Positions 56,138-64,000 of a stretch of DNA of 64,000 nt are shown one piece after another. The translations under genes were made by a program, and so were the position numbers. The notes under the pieces are model-generated. The model was not told the origin of the DNA. It worked only from the letters and a program-made list of their open reading frames with translations, and made no database searches. Where the stretch lies: positions 177,524,247-177,588,246 of the forward strand of contig CP136064.1 in assembly GCA_032622095.1 (NCBI GenBank), in the 5' to 3' direction. Numbering within the stretch: the stretch's first letter is position 1; each line of letters opens with the position of its first letter. The stretch is from Siphonodentalium dalli (taxonomy: Eukaryota > Mollusca > Scaphopoda > Gadilida > Siphonodentaliidae).

Positions 56138-57000
56138 TTAATCAGAATCAGAGTCAGATTCGATCATTGCCAAGCGTCGATACTTCTTTCGTGAACAATT
56201 TTCAGATTGACTCTGCGATATAACTTGAACGTTCACCTTAAACGTGCCGCCGTTAATAGTGGAATTTGCAAACATTCCTTGTACGATTCGTTCATGTACA
56301 GATGCAATTGGCCGCTTTTCAACTTGATTCATGATAGAAATATCCGAGTCCGATGTACCACTATTACAAATAGCTTTCATTGGAACTGGCACTGGTAATT
56401 ATGGTGTACTAGTACATGTAACAGTTTCCCTCAATGTCGGCTGCAAGATACTGCACATCTGTTGTTGTTGATGTACAGACGCCACGGCATAATTATTCAA
56501 ACTGTTGACATTTTTTGGGCGACCAATCAATCCATCCAGTTCCCTGTGCGGTATAAGTTCTATTTGCCGGTGCTCATTTTGACCTTTGAGGTAATCAGAA
56601 AATCTGTTAACCGAAGCATCTGTTTTTCTCTGGGTATTTTTATTCTTCTTACCGTCAATGTAAGCACGCAAATCTCTGAGGTTTGCTGTAGCCGGACTAG
56701 TTCTGTCAACTGTACTGGTAGCCGCACTGGAAGCAGTAGCACTAGATGTAGAACATGCAGTGGGAGACCGTATGTAAGCACGCAAATCTCTTATGTTTGC
56801 TGTAGCCTCACTGGAAGCAGTAGTACTAGAACATACATTGGGAGACTCAGACTCTATTGTACCACCAACATCATGTGATTCATGGACAACTTCTTCAGCA
56901 TAAAGCATTACATTTACAGGTTCTTGTTCAGTCACTTCATCAAAATCAATATCTTGGGAGTGACTAAAACGCAGAATGGGACGATATTAGAAAACCGGCT
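56138..57000 (-). pseudogene. Crypton-like tyrosine recombinase remnant, right arm
   Basis: The minus strand repeats the N-terminal part of the left copy, with both TAN(I/L)RDLRAYI repeats, to the DGLIG motif. It then jumps in frame to RPKNVNSLNNYAVASVHQQ. In Crypton-type recombinases a SLNNY-like motif carries the nucleophilic tyrosine (family knowledge). The frame goes on to a TAA at 56396-56398 and, in the same frame beyond it, to 56138: KRPIASVHERIVQ, then FANSTINGGTFKVNV and an acidic ESDSDSD end. The deleted block corresponds to left-arm 50205-50960 and removes the R and HxxR boxes. The result is a core-less protein frame interrupted by one stop. It is non-catalytic. Confidence 0.82.
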
Positions 57001-57717
57001 GTTTATCAATAATACAACGTGTAGCGGCATAAAAAAATGATTATATATAGTTGGTATTAACATGTCGTACAGGGAAAAACAATTTAATAGTCTCATTCGC
57101 CAACACAAAGCTCATATTATCGGCTAAAAATAGACACGTCGGAAATAGGCGATTACGGTCTTGATTGATAGATTTTTGATGTAAAGACATGCATGTATAT
57201 TGTTTTAACACGTTACAAATATAATGAATTACAAGCAAATAAAAAGGAGTTTTTAACATAATTTCAGTTGTTAGGCTATATAAGAAATCACAAATTTTGA
57301 AGCAAGAATGAGGCTGTAAAGAAGTCAAAGTGAATACCAATGGTATGATGGCTGAAATTTAGAATAATCGTAGAGTACATGCACGGCTAGATATCGGGGA
57401 TGGCACAAAAAGCACTCGAAGGCTTAATTCCATTGTGGTCCCCTGATATGCTACCGGCCACGAGGCAGACAATATAGTTACTAAGAAATTCTCCATTTTA
57501 ATACTAAAAAATAATGGTAATGACATCAATGTTAATATTATACATTGATAATGCCATCATCAATCTGGATAATATAATTTATCATCATAAGTGCGTAAAT
57601 TTACAAGTAATCTTATGATTGTGAATATGTTTATTTTAAAAGAAATGTTCTTTTCACCGACCAGGTGGATGAGACGCCTGGCAGATCCATATTACATAAC
57701 AAGTCAAACGCAGAACG

Positions 57718-59265
57718 AAAATGTAAACACCAAATCACCCCATGCATTCACATTTCCCTGTCCCACGGTGATATTTTTGCATAAAATGTTAGATTGACAT
57801 CTTCTCGACATCATTGTATTATTTTAATGACCATAATCAAGATTAAAACATGTTTTTTCGCTGATGGGACGGAGGCGGTAAAGCGCAGAACAACCATGGG
57901 AAATTGCAGAACGAAAATGTAAACAACAAAATAATTCACCGCATTCATATTCACCCGTCCCACAGCGATATTTTTACATAAAATGTTAGATTAACATCTT
58001 CTAGACATCATTGTAGCATTTTATTGACCATAATCAAGATCAAAACAACTTTTTCCGTCGATGGGACAGAAGCGGTAAAACGCAGAACAACCGTATAAGA
58101 AATTGCAGAACGAAAATGTAAACAAACACCAAATCACCCCATGCATTCACATTTCCCTGTCCCACTGTGATATTTTTGCATAAAATGTTAGATTAACATC
58201 TTCTCGACATCATTGTAGTATTTTAATGACCATAATCAAGATTAAAACATGTTTTTTCGCTGATGGGACGGAAGCGGTAAAGCGCAGAACAACCATGGGA
58301 AATTGCAGAACGAAAATGTAAACAACAAAATCATTCACCGCATTCATATTCACCCGTCCCACAGCGATATTTTTACATAAAATGTTAGATTAACATCTTC
58401 TAGACATCATTGTAGCATTTTATTGACCATAATCAAGATCAAAACAACTTTTTTCGTCGATGGGACGGAATCGGTAAAACGCAGAACAACCGTATATTAA
58501 ATTGCAGAAAGAAAATGTAAACAAACACCAAATCACCCCATGCATTCATATTTCCCAGTCCCACTGTGATATTTTTGCACAAAATGTTTTTTTTCGCTGA
58601 TGGGACGGAAGCGGTAAAGCGCAGAATAACCTTACGAAATTGCAGATCTAAAATGTAAACAACAAAATCATTCACCGCAATCATATTTCCCCGTCCCACT
58701 GTGATATTTATGCATACAATGTTAGATTAATATCTTTTCGACATCAGTGTAGCATTTTATTGACCATAATCGAGAGCAAAACAATTTTTTTTTGTCGATG
58801 GGACGGAACCTTTGGATATTGCAGAACGGGATGGGACGGTAGCACACCTAAGATGGACCCCGGGCAAGATGGGACGGAACACAAACTTGCTGTTTATCAA
58901 TAACACAGCATGTAGCAGCACCGAAATGGCTCTATATGGTCATCAGTGCAGCATTTTATTGGTGATCCCATTGTATTGACCATAATCAAGATTAAAACAT
59001 GTTTTTTCGCTGATGGGGCGGAAGCGGTAAAGCCAAGAACAACCATAGGAAATTGCAGAACGAAAATGTAATAATTCAAAATAATTCACATTCACCCGTC
59101 CCACAGCGATATTTTTACATAAAATGTTAGATTAACATCTTCTCGACATCATTGTAGCATTTTATTGACCATAATCGAGAGCAAAATAACTTTTTTGTCG
59201 ATGGGATGGAACCTTTGGAAATTGCAGAACGGGATGGGACGGTATTAGATAGGATGGGGCGGTAT
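57718..59265 (+). repeat. ~200 bp satellite arranged as ~400 bp dimers
   Basis: GACCATAATCAAGAT(T/C) starts units near 57829, 58025, 58229 and 58425, with later, partly deleted units to 59165. Units alternate between ACATGTTTTTTCGCTGATGGG and ACAACTTTTTYCGTCGATGGG, giving a 400-base dimer period. Each holds CTGTCCCAC or CCGTCCCAC and ATTTTTGCATAAAATGTTAG or ATTTTTACATAAAATGTTAG. One unit extends into the palindrome's outer end on both sides, so the satellite grew from the end of the repeated element. Confidence 0.85.
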
Positions 59266-59268
59266 TAG

Positions 59269-59357
59269 TGTAGTAAAGTTGGGAATGGGTTTTATCTACT
59301 ACAATGAATACGATGAACAACAATTATACTCACATAGATTTATTACCAGGAACATGT
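59269..59357 (-). repeat. Start of LTR, left copy (visible part of identity)
   Basis: Identity to 63912-64000 is complete over this length; the LTR continues rightward beyond it. The first 35 bases also contain TGTAGTA and TACTACA as a small inverted pair. The inner end of the LTR cannot be fixed without the rest of the right copy. Confidence 0.8.
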
Positions 59358-59852
59358 TAACACCAATTATATCGAATCATCATCAGTCAGTGTTAATATA
59401 TAGAATTGAAGAGTTGCTATATAATTTCATCTGGTTCTTGTCGTGGGTCGAGTGTTTCTGTTCATCATCGGCGATGTTTCCCGGAATTGGCCGAATCATA
59501 CACGTTGATTGGCTGTCCCACAGTAATTGTTTACTGGGGTCAAATGTAACGCACTTTGGCCGCCTTCAGACCAGGTCAAACGGTGTTTATTTTATCGTCC
59601 ACGACGTAATATTACAATACCCAAATTCACTACACACCACCCAGTTTTATTTTGAAAAGAATGAAAACACATTGCTTGCCAAAATAGGTGGAGTGTACGT
59701 ACTATGACTATATGAGCCAAAACCCTGACGTCCTAAAAATAGGGTTACCGGGTTTTCCGATCATAGTTTGAACCAGTGATTAGTTCTTCAGTACTATAAT
59801 CAGGTTACCGCTCTCTGACTATTACTTTTTGAATTTATAATTTATTCAAGAT

Positions 59853-60354
59853 TTAAAGGCACGTGAGGCCTTAGTTGTCGAAAATATTCATATTTGTTCC
59901 AATCACCGTAAATAGAAAAACATTAAAACGCATACAGTTTCGTTCATATATACCATGACCATCGCGTAAACAGCATGTTATCATAAAGATTTACTATATT
60001 TTATCTAAGCAAGAGCCTGATTGTGTTACAGAAGACAGCACAATGGTGCTGGCTAATCACACACAAATGGCATAAACGCTCTTTATTCGTTCCATATCAG
60101 GAATTCACCCACAATGAACGCTCTTTATGTTTACCATCATAATATAAACAAACACAAGAAAAGTAACTTTTTATGCTTTTGTTTACATAACAATGGTAAA
60201 AAATATGACAATAACATACTGTTTATGCGATATTTCTTATTTGTATACGGACAAAGTCTGTCTACATTTTGTTGTTCTTTCTGTTTGTGGCGGTTTTTGA
60301 CGGGCGGAAATATTTTCACATGATACCCACCGCCAAGGCCAACCGTACCTTTAA
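59853..60354 (-). mobile_element. TTAA-bounded MITE, copy D
   Basis: TTAAAGGCACGTGAGGCC on the left corresponds to the right end of copies B and C. GGCCAACCGTACCTTTAA on the right corresponds to their left end. Internal words CGCTCTTTATTCGTTCCATATC and CGCTCTTTATGTTTACCAT are preserved. The terminal GC-rich stem has decayed, so this is an older copy, or one that mutated fast at its CpG-rich ends. Confidence 0.8.
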
Positions 60355-60359
60355 GAGAG

Positions 60360-60600
60360 ATACTGGCTTGGGTATTAATTCAAGCCTTTAATTTCAGTTT
60401 GGTTTGGTGTTTCAAACCTTTTGACACTGTATAAATTGGTTTAACCTTCTAACGCAGTATAAATTTGGTGTTTCAAACCTTAAATATACTGGATCTTAGT
60501 TAAACTACCGGCATGTATTCAACTGGTTTGGAATTTTCAAAACTTTCGAGATCATGCACAATCTGGTTTGGTATTTCAAACCTTAAATGTACCGGTATAC
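60360..60600 (-). repeat. Short repeats around TTTGGTGTTTCAAACCTT
   Basis: The word occurs at about 60399, 60461 and (as TTTGGTATTTCAAACCTT) 60573, each followed within a few bases by TATAC(T/C)GG or TGTAT. GGTTTGGTGTTTCAAACC can form a small stem. It overlaps the end of the gag-like frame on the minus strand. Confidence 0.6.
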
Positions 60601-62700
60601 AACTCACATTTGGATGTATCATCATGCTGATCAGCAAATTGACTGATCTTTTCATTTGAACTGTCATACAATGGCAATTTGTCAGATTTCTTGTTTGTGA
60701 AACTATTAACAAAACTTTGAGCTTCTGATTTATACATTGGTAGATATTTGTCAATTTGGGAGACGTTACTGGTACCATGACCGAATGTTTCAGTAAAGTT
60801 TGGGATTTCCAATGACAGACATCTACCTTCTGAATTTATAGTTTCAACATCTGACAGGTAGCCATGACTCATTTAATTTGTGTGGGCTTTATTTTGGATC
60901 ATTCCACTTATTGTATTATTGTGGAATATTTCACATATTTGCTCCAGATCACCTCTGTCATTGTCTGATTTGATTATGTCTGGTTCTTTCAGACTTATTT
61001 TATCACATGTCATTGTGTAAGGCTGGTTGCTTCATTTTCATGAGCACCATTTTTACCACTTTTAGTTGGATATATGATTTCGATTTCCTCAATATCTTCA
61101 TTGAGGATTGTTTCTGACACATCAGTTAAAATATCAAAAGATTCCCATGTTTCTGAACATTCTGAATATGAACAGAGTTTGTCAGATATTGCATTATCAC
61201 TGTTATCTGACTTTTGATGGGAAACACATGACTCATCTAAAGTTCTAAACTTTCTGAATTTATATACTGTGGAGAATCTCTGGTTTGAGTCTCTCCACTT
61301 TTTGAGTATAAATTATAATTTGTATGTTGTGGAGAATACTTGATCAGCGGCTCTCCACTTTTGGAGTATAACCCACCAAGGCTCCCTTGATTGGTATTTC
61401 ACCAAGGGTTCCGTTAGAGTTATTATTTACTTCCCAATCAAATTGGAAATGGTTGATGTTCATTCCTATAATTTGAGGGTTTGTCTCATCAATATGATCA
61501 CTCCCAGAACAACTTTTTTCATCATCCAATTCTGTCCGAGTATTTTCAGACTTTTGCATCATGTGTTCCATTTCATACATAATAGCTGTTGATGTCATAA
61601 TTGGATTTTTCATGGAACATGTCTTAAATCTTTTGAGAGCATATTCAGACAAACATTGTTGAAGAGTGGCAATTCTTTCAATTTCACTTAGGTTTTCCTG
61701 ATTGGCAAACTGACAGAATCTTATTTGATATGTTAGCCAATCTTCTTTGTCATTATAATATAAAGTTTGTGGTATAGGATAATATGGTTGTTCACAGTTT
61801 GTACTGCTTGATTTGTGAACACATGAATTACCTACATGTATCAGGTTCATTCTGTGATTTTTGGATTTTTAAGTCAATAGGTGCTTTTTGAATGGAATGA
61901 TGGTTAGCACTTTATAATGTCATAGATATGTCATTCAACTTCATTTCAGATGATGTCTGCTGATTTGGAATACATGGTTGATAATTATTTATGTTTGCAG
62001 CAGGTGTATCTGATAGACATGAGGTTTGTATAACTGATACAGGCTGGATATTTTGAACTTTATTATTGAAGTTTTATTCACAGCTGAATAATCAGGTTGA
62101 GATCAGGTAGGCGAAATCGCCATTTGAGGCTCTTTTGGTAAAGCATTTGTTTGTGGGATGTTATTTTCAGTGTTAAGTTCCTGGTGACTGCTCTGAATAA
62201 CAGAAGTGCCACAGAATGCTAACACATTTTGATTATGAATTTCAGTAGATGACTTTGGCATCAACGAATTGTAATATGTGACATTAAGAATCTTATTACT
62301 TGACACACTGCATTGTGAGTATGTTTGTAATTTAAAAGTATGGTTATTGAAACTATGCACCTGTGTGGGATTTGCACCAATAGTTTCACCTTGAACATAT
62401 TGCTGAGTATAGAGATGTTTAGTTTGGTTATTCAAACTTTTTGACTCCTATTGCTGAGTATAGAGATATTTATATATAGTTTGGTTGTTCAAACTGTTTG
62501 ATTCCAATTGCTGAGCATAGAGATGTTTATATATAGTTTGGTTGTTCAAATGTTTTGATTCCAATTGCTGAGCATAGGGATGTTTAGTTTGGTTATTCAA
62601 ACTTTTTGATTCCAATTGCTGAGCACAGAGATTAGTTTGCAATTTGGTTATTCAAACTTTTTGATTCCAATTACTGAGCATAGGGATGTTTAGTTTGGTT
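60500..62700 (-). pseudogene. Gag-like coding region of the non-autonomous LTR element
   Basis: From the 5' side on the minus strand: 62700-62103 encodes glutamine/asparagine-rich peptide repeats (units like YAQQLESKSLNNQT), with one nonsense codon near 62447. 61850-61344 encodes a Gag-type helical domain with LYYNDKEDWLTYQIRFCQFA, IERIATLQQCLSEYALKRF and an acidic tail. 60872-60500 encodes a polar segment (DKYLPMYKSEAQSFVNSF). The W-x-x-Y-x-x-x-F, then A-x-x-L-x-x-x-L pattern is typical of retrotransposon capsids, which assemble the RNA particle. No CCHC knuckle was seen. Stops between segments mean it is probably decayed, or that some joins use frameshifting. Confidence 0.6.
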
Positions 62701-62720
62701 ATTCAAACTTTTTGATTCCA
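62440..62720 (-). repeat. Coding tandem repeat, ~54-66 bp units
   Basis: TTGATTCCAATTGCTGAGCA followed by TAG(A/G)GATGTTTA and (ATATA)GTTTGGTT(A/G)TTCAAAC recurs about six times between 62440 and 62720. Units come with or without TATATA. The minus strand encodes 18-22 residue repeats in the gag-like protein. Confidence 0.85.
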
Positions 62721-62899
62721 ATTGCTGATGTATTTGGGTACTGTTTGGTGAATTTACATTTGATAGACCATAAATTACATAACAGTTGCTATTGCAACTC
62801 ACTGGTAATATAGACATTGTAGACTATGTATTTTGTCCATGTGTTTGGACATGTGGTAAGGTGAATGTGCATTCACATTCTATTTACAGACCATTGGTC

Positions 62900-63780
62900 T
62901 GATTTAATTTGTCTTTTAATATCTTCCACACCTACTCCCTCTTTAATATGGCAAAAATTGTGGAATAGCTGTACTCAAAAATGTTACAGAACATAGGAAT
63001 ATGTTAACATTGGCATATAAATACTTGTAACAAATGCCCTGGAGTAGTATTTTACTTCTTATGAGCTTGATGTTACTTTTAAATGGGTGTTGTTGACATT
63101 TATTAGAACATTAACATAAATGCAAAATTGAAGTTAAAACATTTGAACATTTTGGTATGCAATAGGACAAACATGGCAACATTGGATGTCAAAATCTGGA
63201 ATGGCATACAAAAATGGATAATAGGCATTGTATATGAAAAATATATGGCAAAAATGGCAATATCAGAGCAAAAATTTTCAATAATTTAAATTATCTCAGA
63301 AAATAGCAAAAATGGACATTTTATCAGGCAAAAATAATTTATGCAAGGTAAACAGGATCAATTACATTAAAATTGGACAACATATAGGGTAATTAAACAT
63401 TTGACAGCAAAATAGGACAAAATATATCAAAATTTTGGCAAAAATTGACAAAAATGTAGCAAATTATCAAAAATAGACAATATTCTCAAAAATTGGCAAT
63501 TAATTATGTAGCATGTAATTCTGTTGAAGGAATAAACAACAAAATGGGCAATATCAATGCAAAATTGGACAAAAATATGGATATTTATCAAAAATATATG
63601 AAAAATCTATCAAAAATGGAATTTAATGCAATATATGGAATTAATTTGATAAGGAATATAAATTAATAGGCAATATTAGTAATCAATACATTTTATAGCA
63701 AAAAATGGACAAAAATTTATTTATTTTGGACCAAAATGGCAAACAAAAATAATCATAAAAATGGAATATATATGGTTGTC
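62900..63780 (-). other. A-rich leader with GGCAAAAAT/GGACAAAAAT words
   Basis: The plus strand is dominated by words such as GGCAAAAATGG, GACAAAAATG and ATCAAAAATGG, so the minus strand is rich in CCATTTTTG. It lies between the gag-like region and the primer-binding site and has no ORF. It is most simply a low-complexity untranslated leader of the element. Confidence 0.6.
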
Positions 63781-63891
63781 ACTACTTAATTAACACCGCA
63801 GCCAACAATTCAGCTTGACGCTGTTTTAGCGTCTTTAGAACTTGAATTGCGCGCAACGTGAGTTGACAAAAATGGCTACCCCGCCGTTCGT

Positions 63892-63911
63892 TTTGAAGCG
63901 AATACGCCATT
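63892..63911 (-). other. Candidate primer-binding site
   Basis: Directly inside the right LTR copy the minus strand reads AATGGCGTATTCGCTTC. TGG after a two-base gap is where a tRNA 3'-CCA end would pair. The matching tRNA is not identified. Confidence 0.5.
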
Positions 63912-64000
63912 TGTAGTAAAGTTGGGAATGGGTTTTATCTACTACAATGAATACGATGAACAACAATTATACTCACATAGATTTATTACCAGGAACATGT
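63912..64000 (-). repeat. Right LTR copy, cut by the window edge
   Basis: It is identical to 59269-59357 for all visible bases. It is the 5' LTR of the minus-strand element. Confidence 0.8.

Larger units (their letters stand above)
48899..57817. repeat. ~8.9 kb inverted repeat (palindrome), arms ~3.6 kb
   Basis: The left arm 48899-52548 and right arm 54016-57817 are near-identical reverse complements. Outer ends pair ACAATGATGTCGAGAAGATG with CATCTTCTCGACATCATTGT. The arms share identical small features, including two hairpins and a 24-bp doublet. They differ mainly by two large deletions: 50205-50960 is left only, and 55464-56517 is right only. Weaker inverted similarity continues inward to about 52790 and 53930. 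Both arms carry Crypton-like gene remnants. A real inverted duplication, a large terminal-inverted-repeat element, or an assembly join of two alleles are the alternatives. The different deletions and a short unique centre favour a real structure. Confidence 0.9.
59269..64000 (-). mobile_element. Gag-only LTR retroelement, runs off the window
   Basis: TGTAGTAAAGTTGGGAATGG at 59269 and at 63912 begins two direct copies that stay identical for the 89 bases available. Reading the minus strand from 63911, the element has a candidate primer-binding site, a ~1 kb A-rich leader, a long gag-like coding region (about 62700-60500) and the 3' LTR. There is no sequence for protease, RT, RNase H or integrase, and no room for it. 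This points to a non-autonomous element that borrows a partner's enzymes. A TTAA MITE (59853-60354) lies in or near the 3' LTR. Confidence 0.7.

Noticed and set aside
48899-57817. Palindrome as a simple assembly artefact
   Set aside because: Not excluded, but the arms carry different large deletions and the centre has unique insertions (for example repeat R1 at 53297), which a duplicated contig end would not produce by itself.
59279-59707. 142-codon plus-strand frame at the LTR start
   Set aside because: It begins within the LTR repeat, runs antisense to the element and has no family features. The left LTR is the 3' LTR of a minus-strand element.

Overview
This is a eukaryotic, AT-rich, gene-poor window, almost certainly from an invertebrate animal. 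The mix of elements suggests a lophotrochozoan, probably a mollusc: two or three kinds of LINE, a tRNA-headed SINE with a LINE-type tail, Helitrons, a Ty3/gypsy element with about 1.1 kb LTRs, Crypton-type tyrosine recombinase remnants and many TTAA- or TA-bounded MITEs. The lineage call rests on the style of the repeats and not on a marker gene. No rRNA, tRNA, CRISPR or operon structure was seen. Nearly all recognisable coding sequence is decayed transposon sequence. The one convincing host-gene candidate is a single exon at 40201-40563, which would encode the end of a secreted, cysteine-rich, dibasic-processed peptide precursor.

Layout. 0-12 kb: short dispersed and tandem repeats, one foldback element, one long perfect-style hairpin and a ~500 bp TTAA-bounded MITE family (copies near 0.3, 8.8, 20.9 and 60.1 kb). 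11.7-12.5 kb: two Helitron ends abutting head to tail. 15.0-17.8 kb: two tandem PIF/Harbinger-like elements sharing a TTA target and each carrying a ~63 bp minisatellite. 18-21 kb: a 22-bp tandem array, a second long hairpin, two piggyBac-like MITEs and the third MITE copy. 22.3-24.0 kb: a decayed LINE (5' leader, frameshifted ORF1, tail). 29.2-30.5 kb: a decayed LINE reverse transcriptase. 31.77-39.92 kb: a Ty3/gypsy insertion in minus orientation with ATAT target duplication. It has lost gag, protease and the start of RT; it keeps RT/RNase H/integrase remnants and an unusual zinc-finger plus SR-rich ORF in the env position. That ORF is split by a SINE, and one LTR is split by a pair of TA-bounded MITEs. 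40-48 kb: the peptide exon, another LINE 3' end, MITEs and foldbacks.

48.9-57.8 kb is the most striking structure: an ~8.9 kb inverted repeat with ~3.6 kb arms. Each arm carries a different deletion derivative of a Crypton-like (DUF3504) tyrosine recombinase gene. The left copy keeps the R and HxxR boxes but lacks the C-terminus; the right copy lost the catalytic core in frame but keeps the SLNNY motif and tail. The centre is a GC-richer nest of inverted repeats with many GCGCT/GCGTT words. A ~200/400 bp satellite follows (57.8-59.27 kb), then a gag-only LTR retroelement in minus orientation (59.27-64.0 kb), whose two LTR starts are identical over the 89 bases visible.

How it fits together: the window is a record of nested transposition. 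Several insertions can be ordered because paralogous empty sites lie inside the same window. The gypsy element landed in a dispersed repeat whose intact relative is at 25.6 kb. The MITE pair landed in one gypsy LTR while the other LTR preserves the empty TA site. The SINE landed in the gypsy ORF. The hairpins inside the palindrome predate its inversion because both arms carry them.
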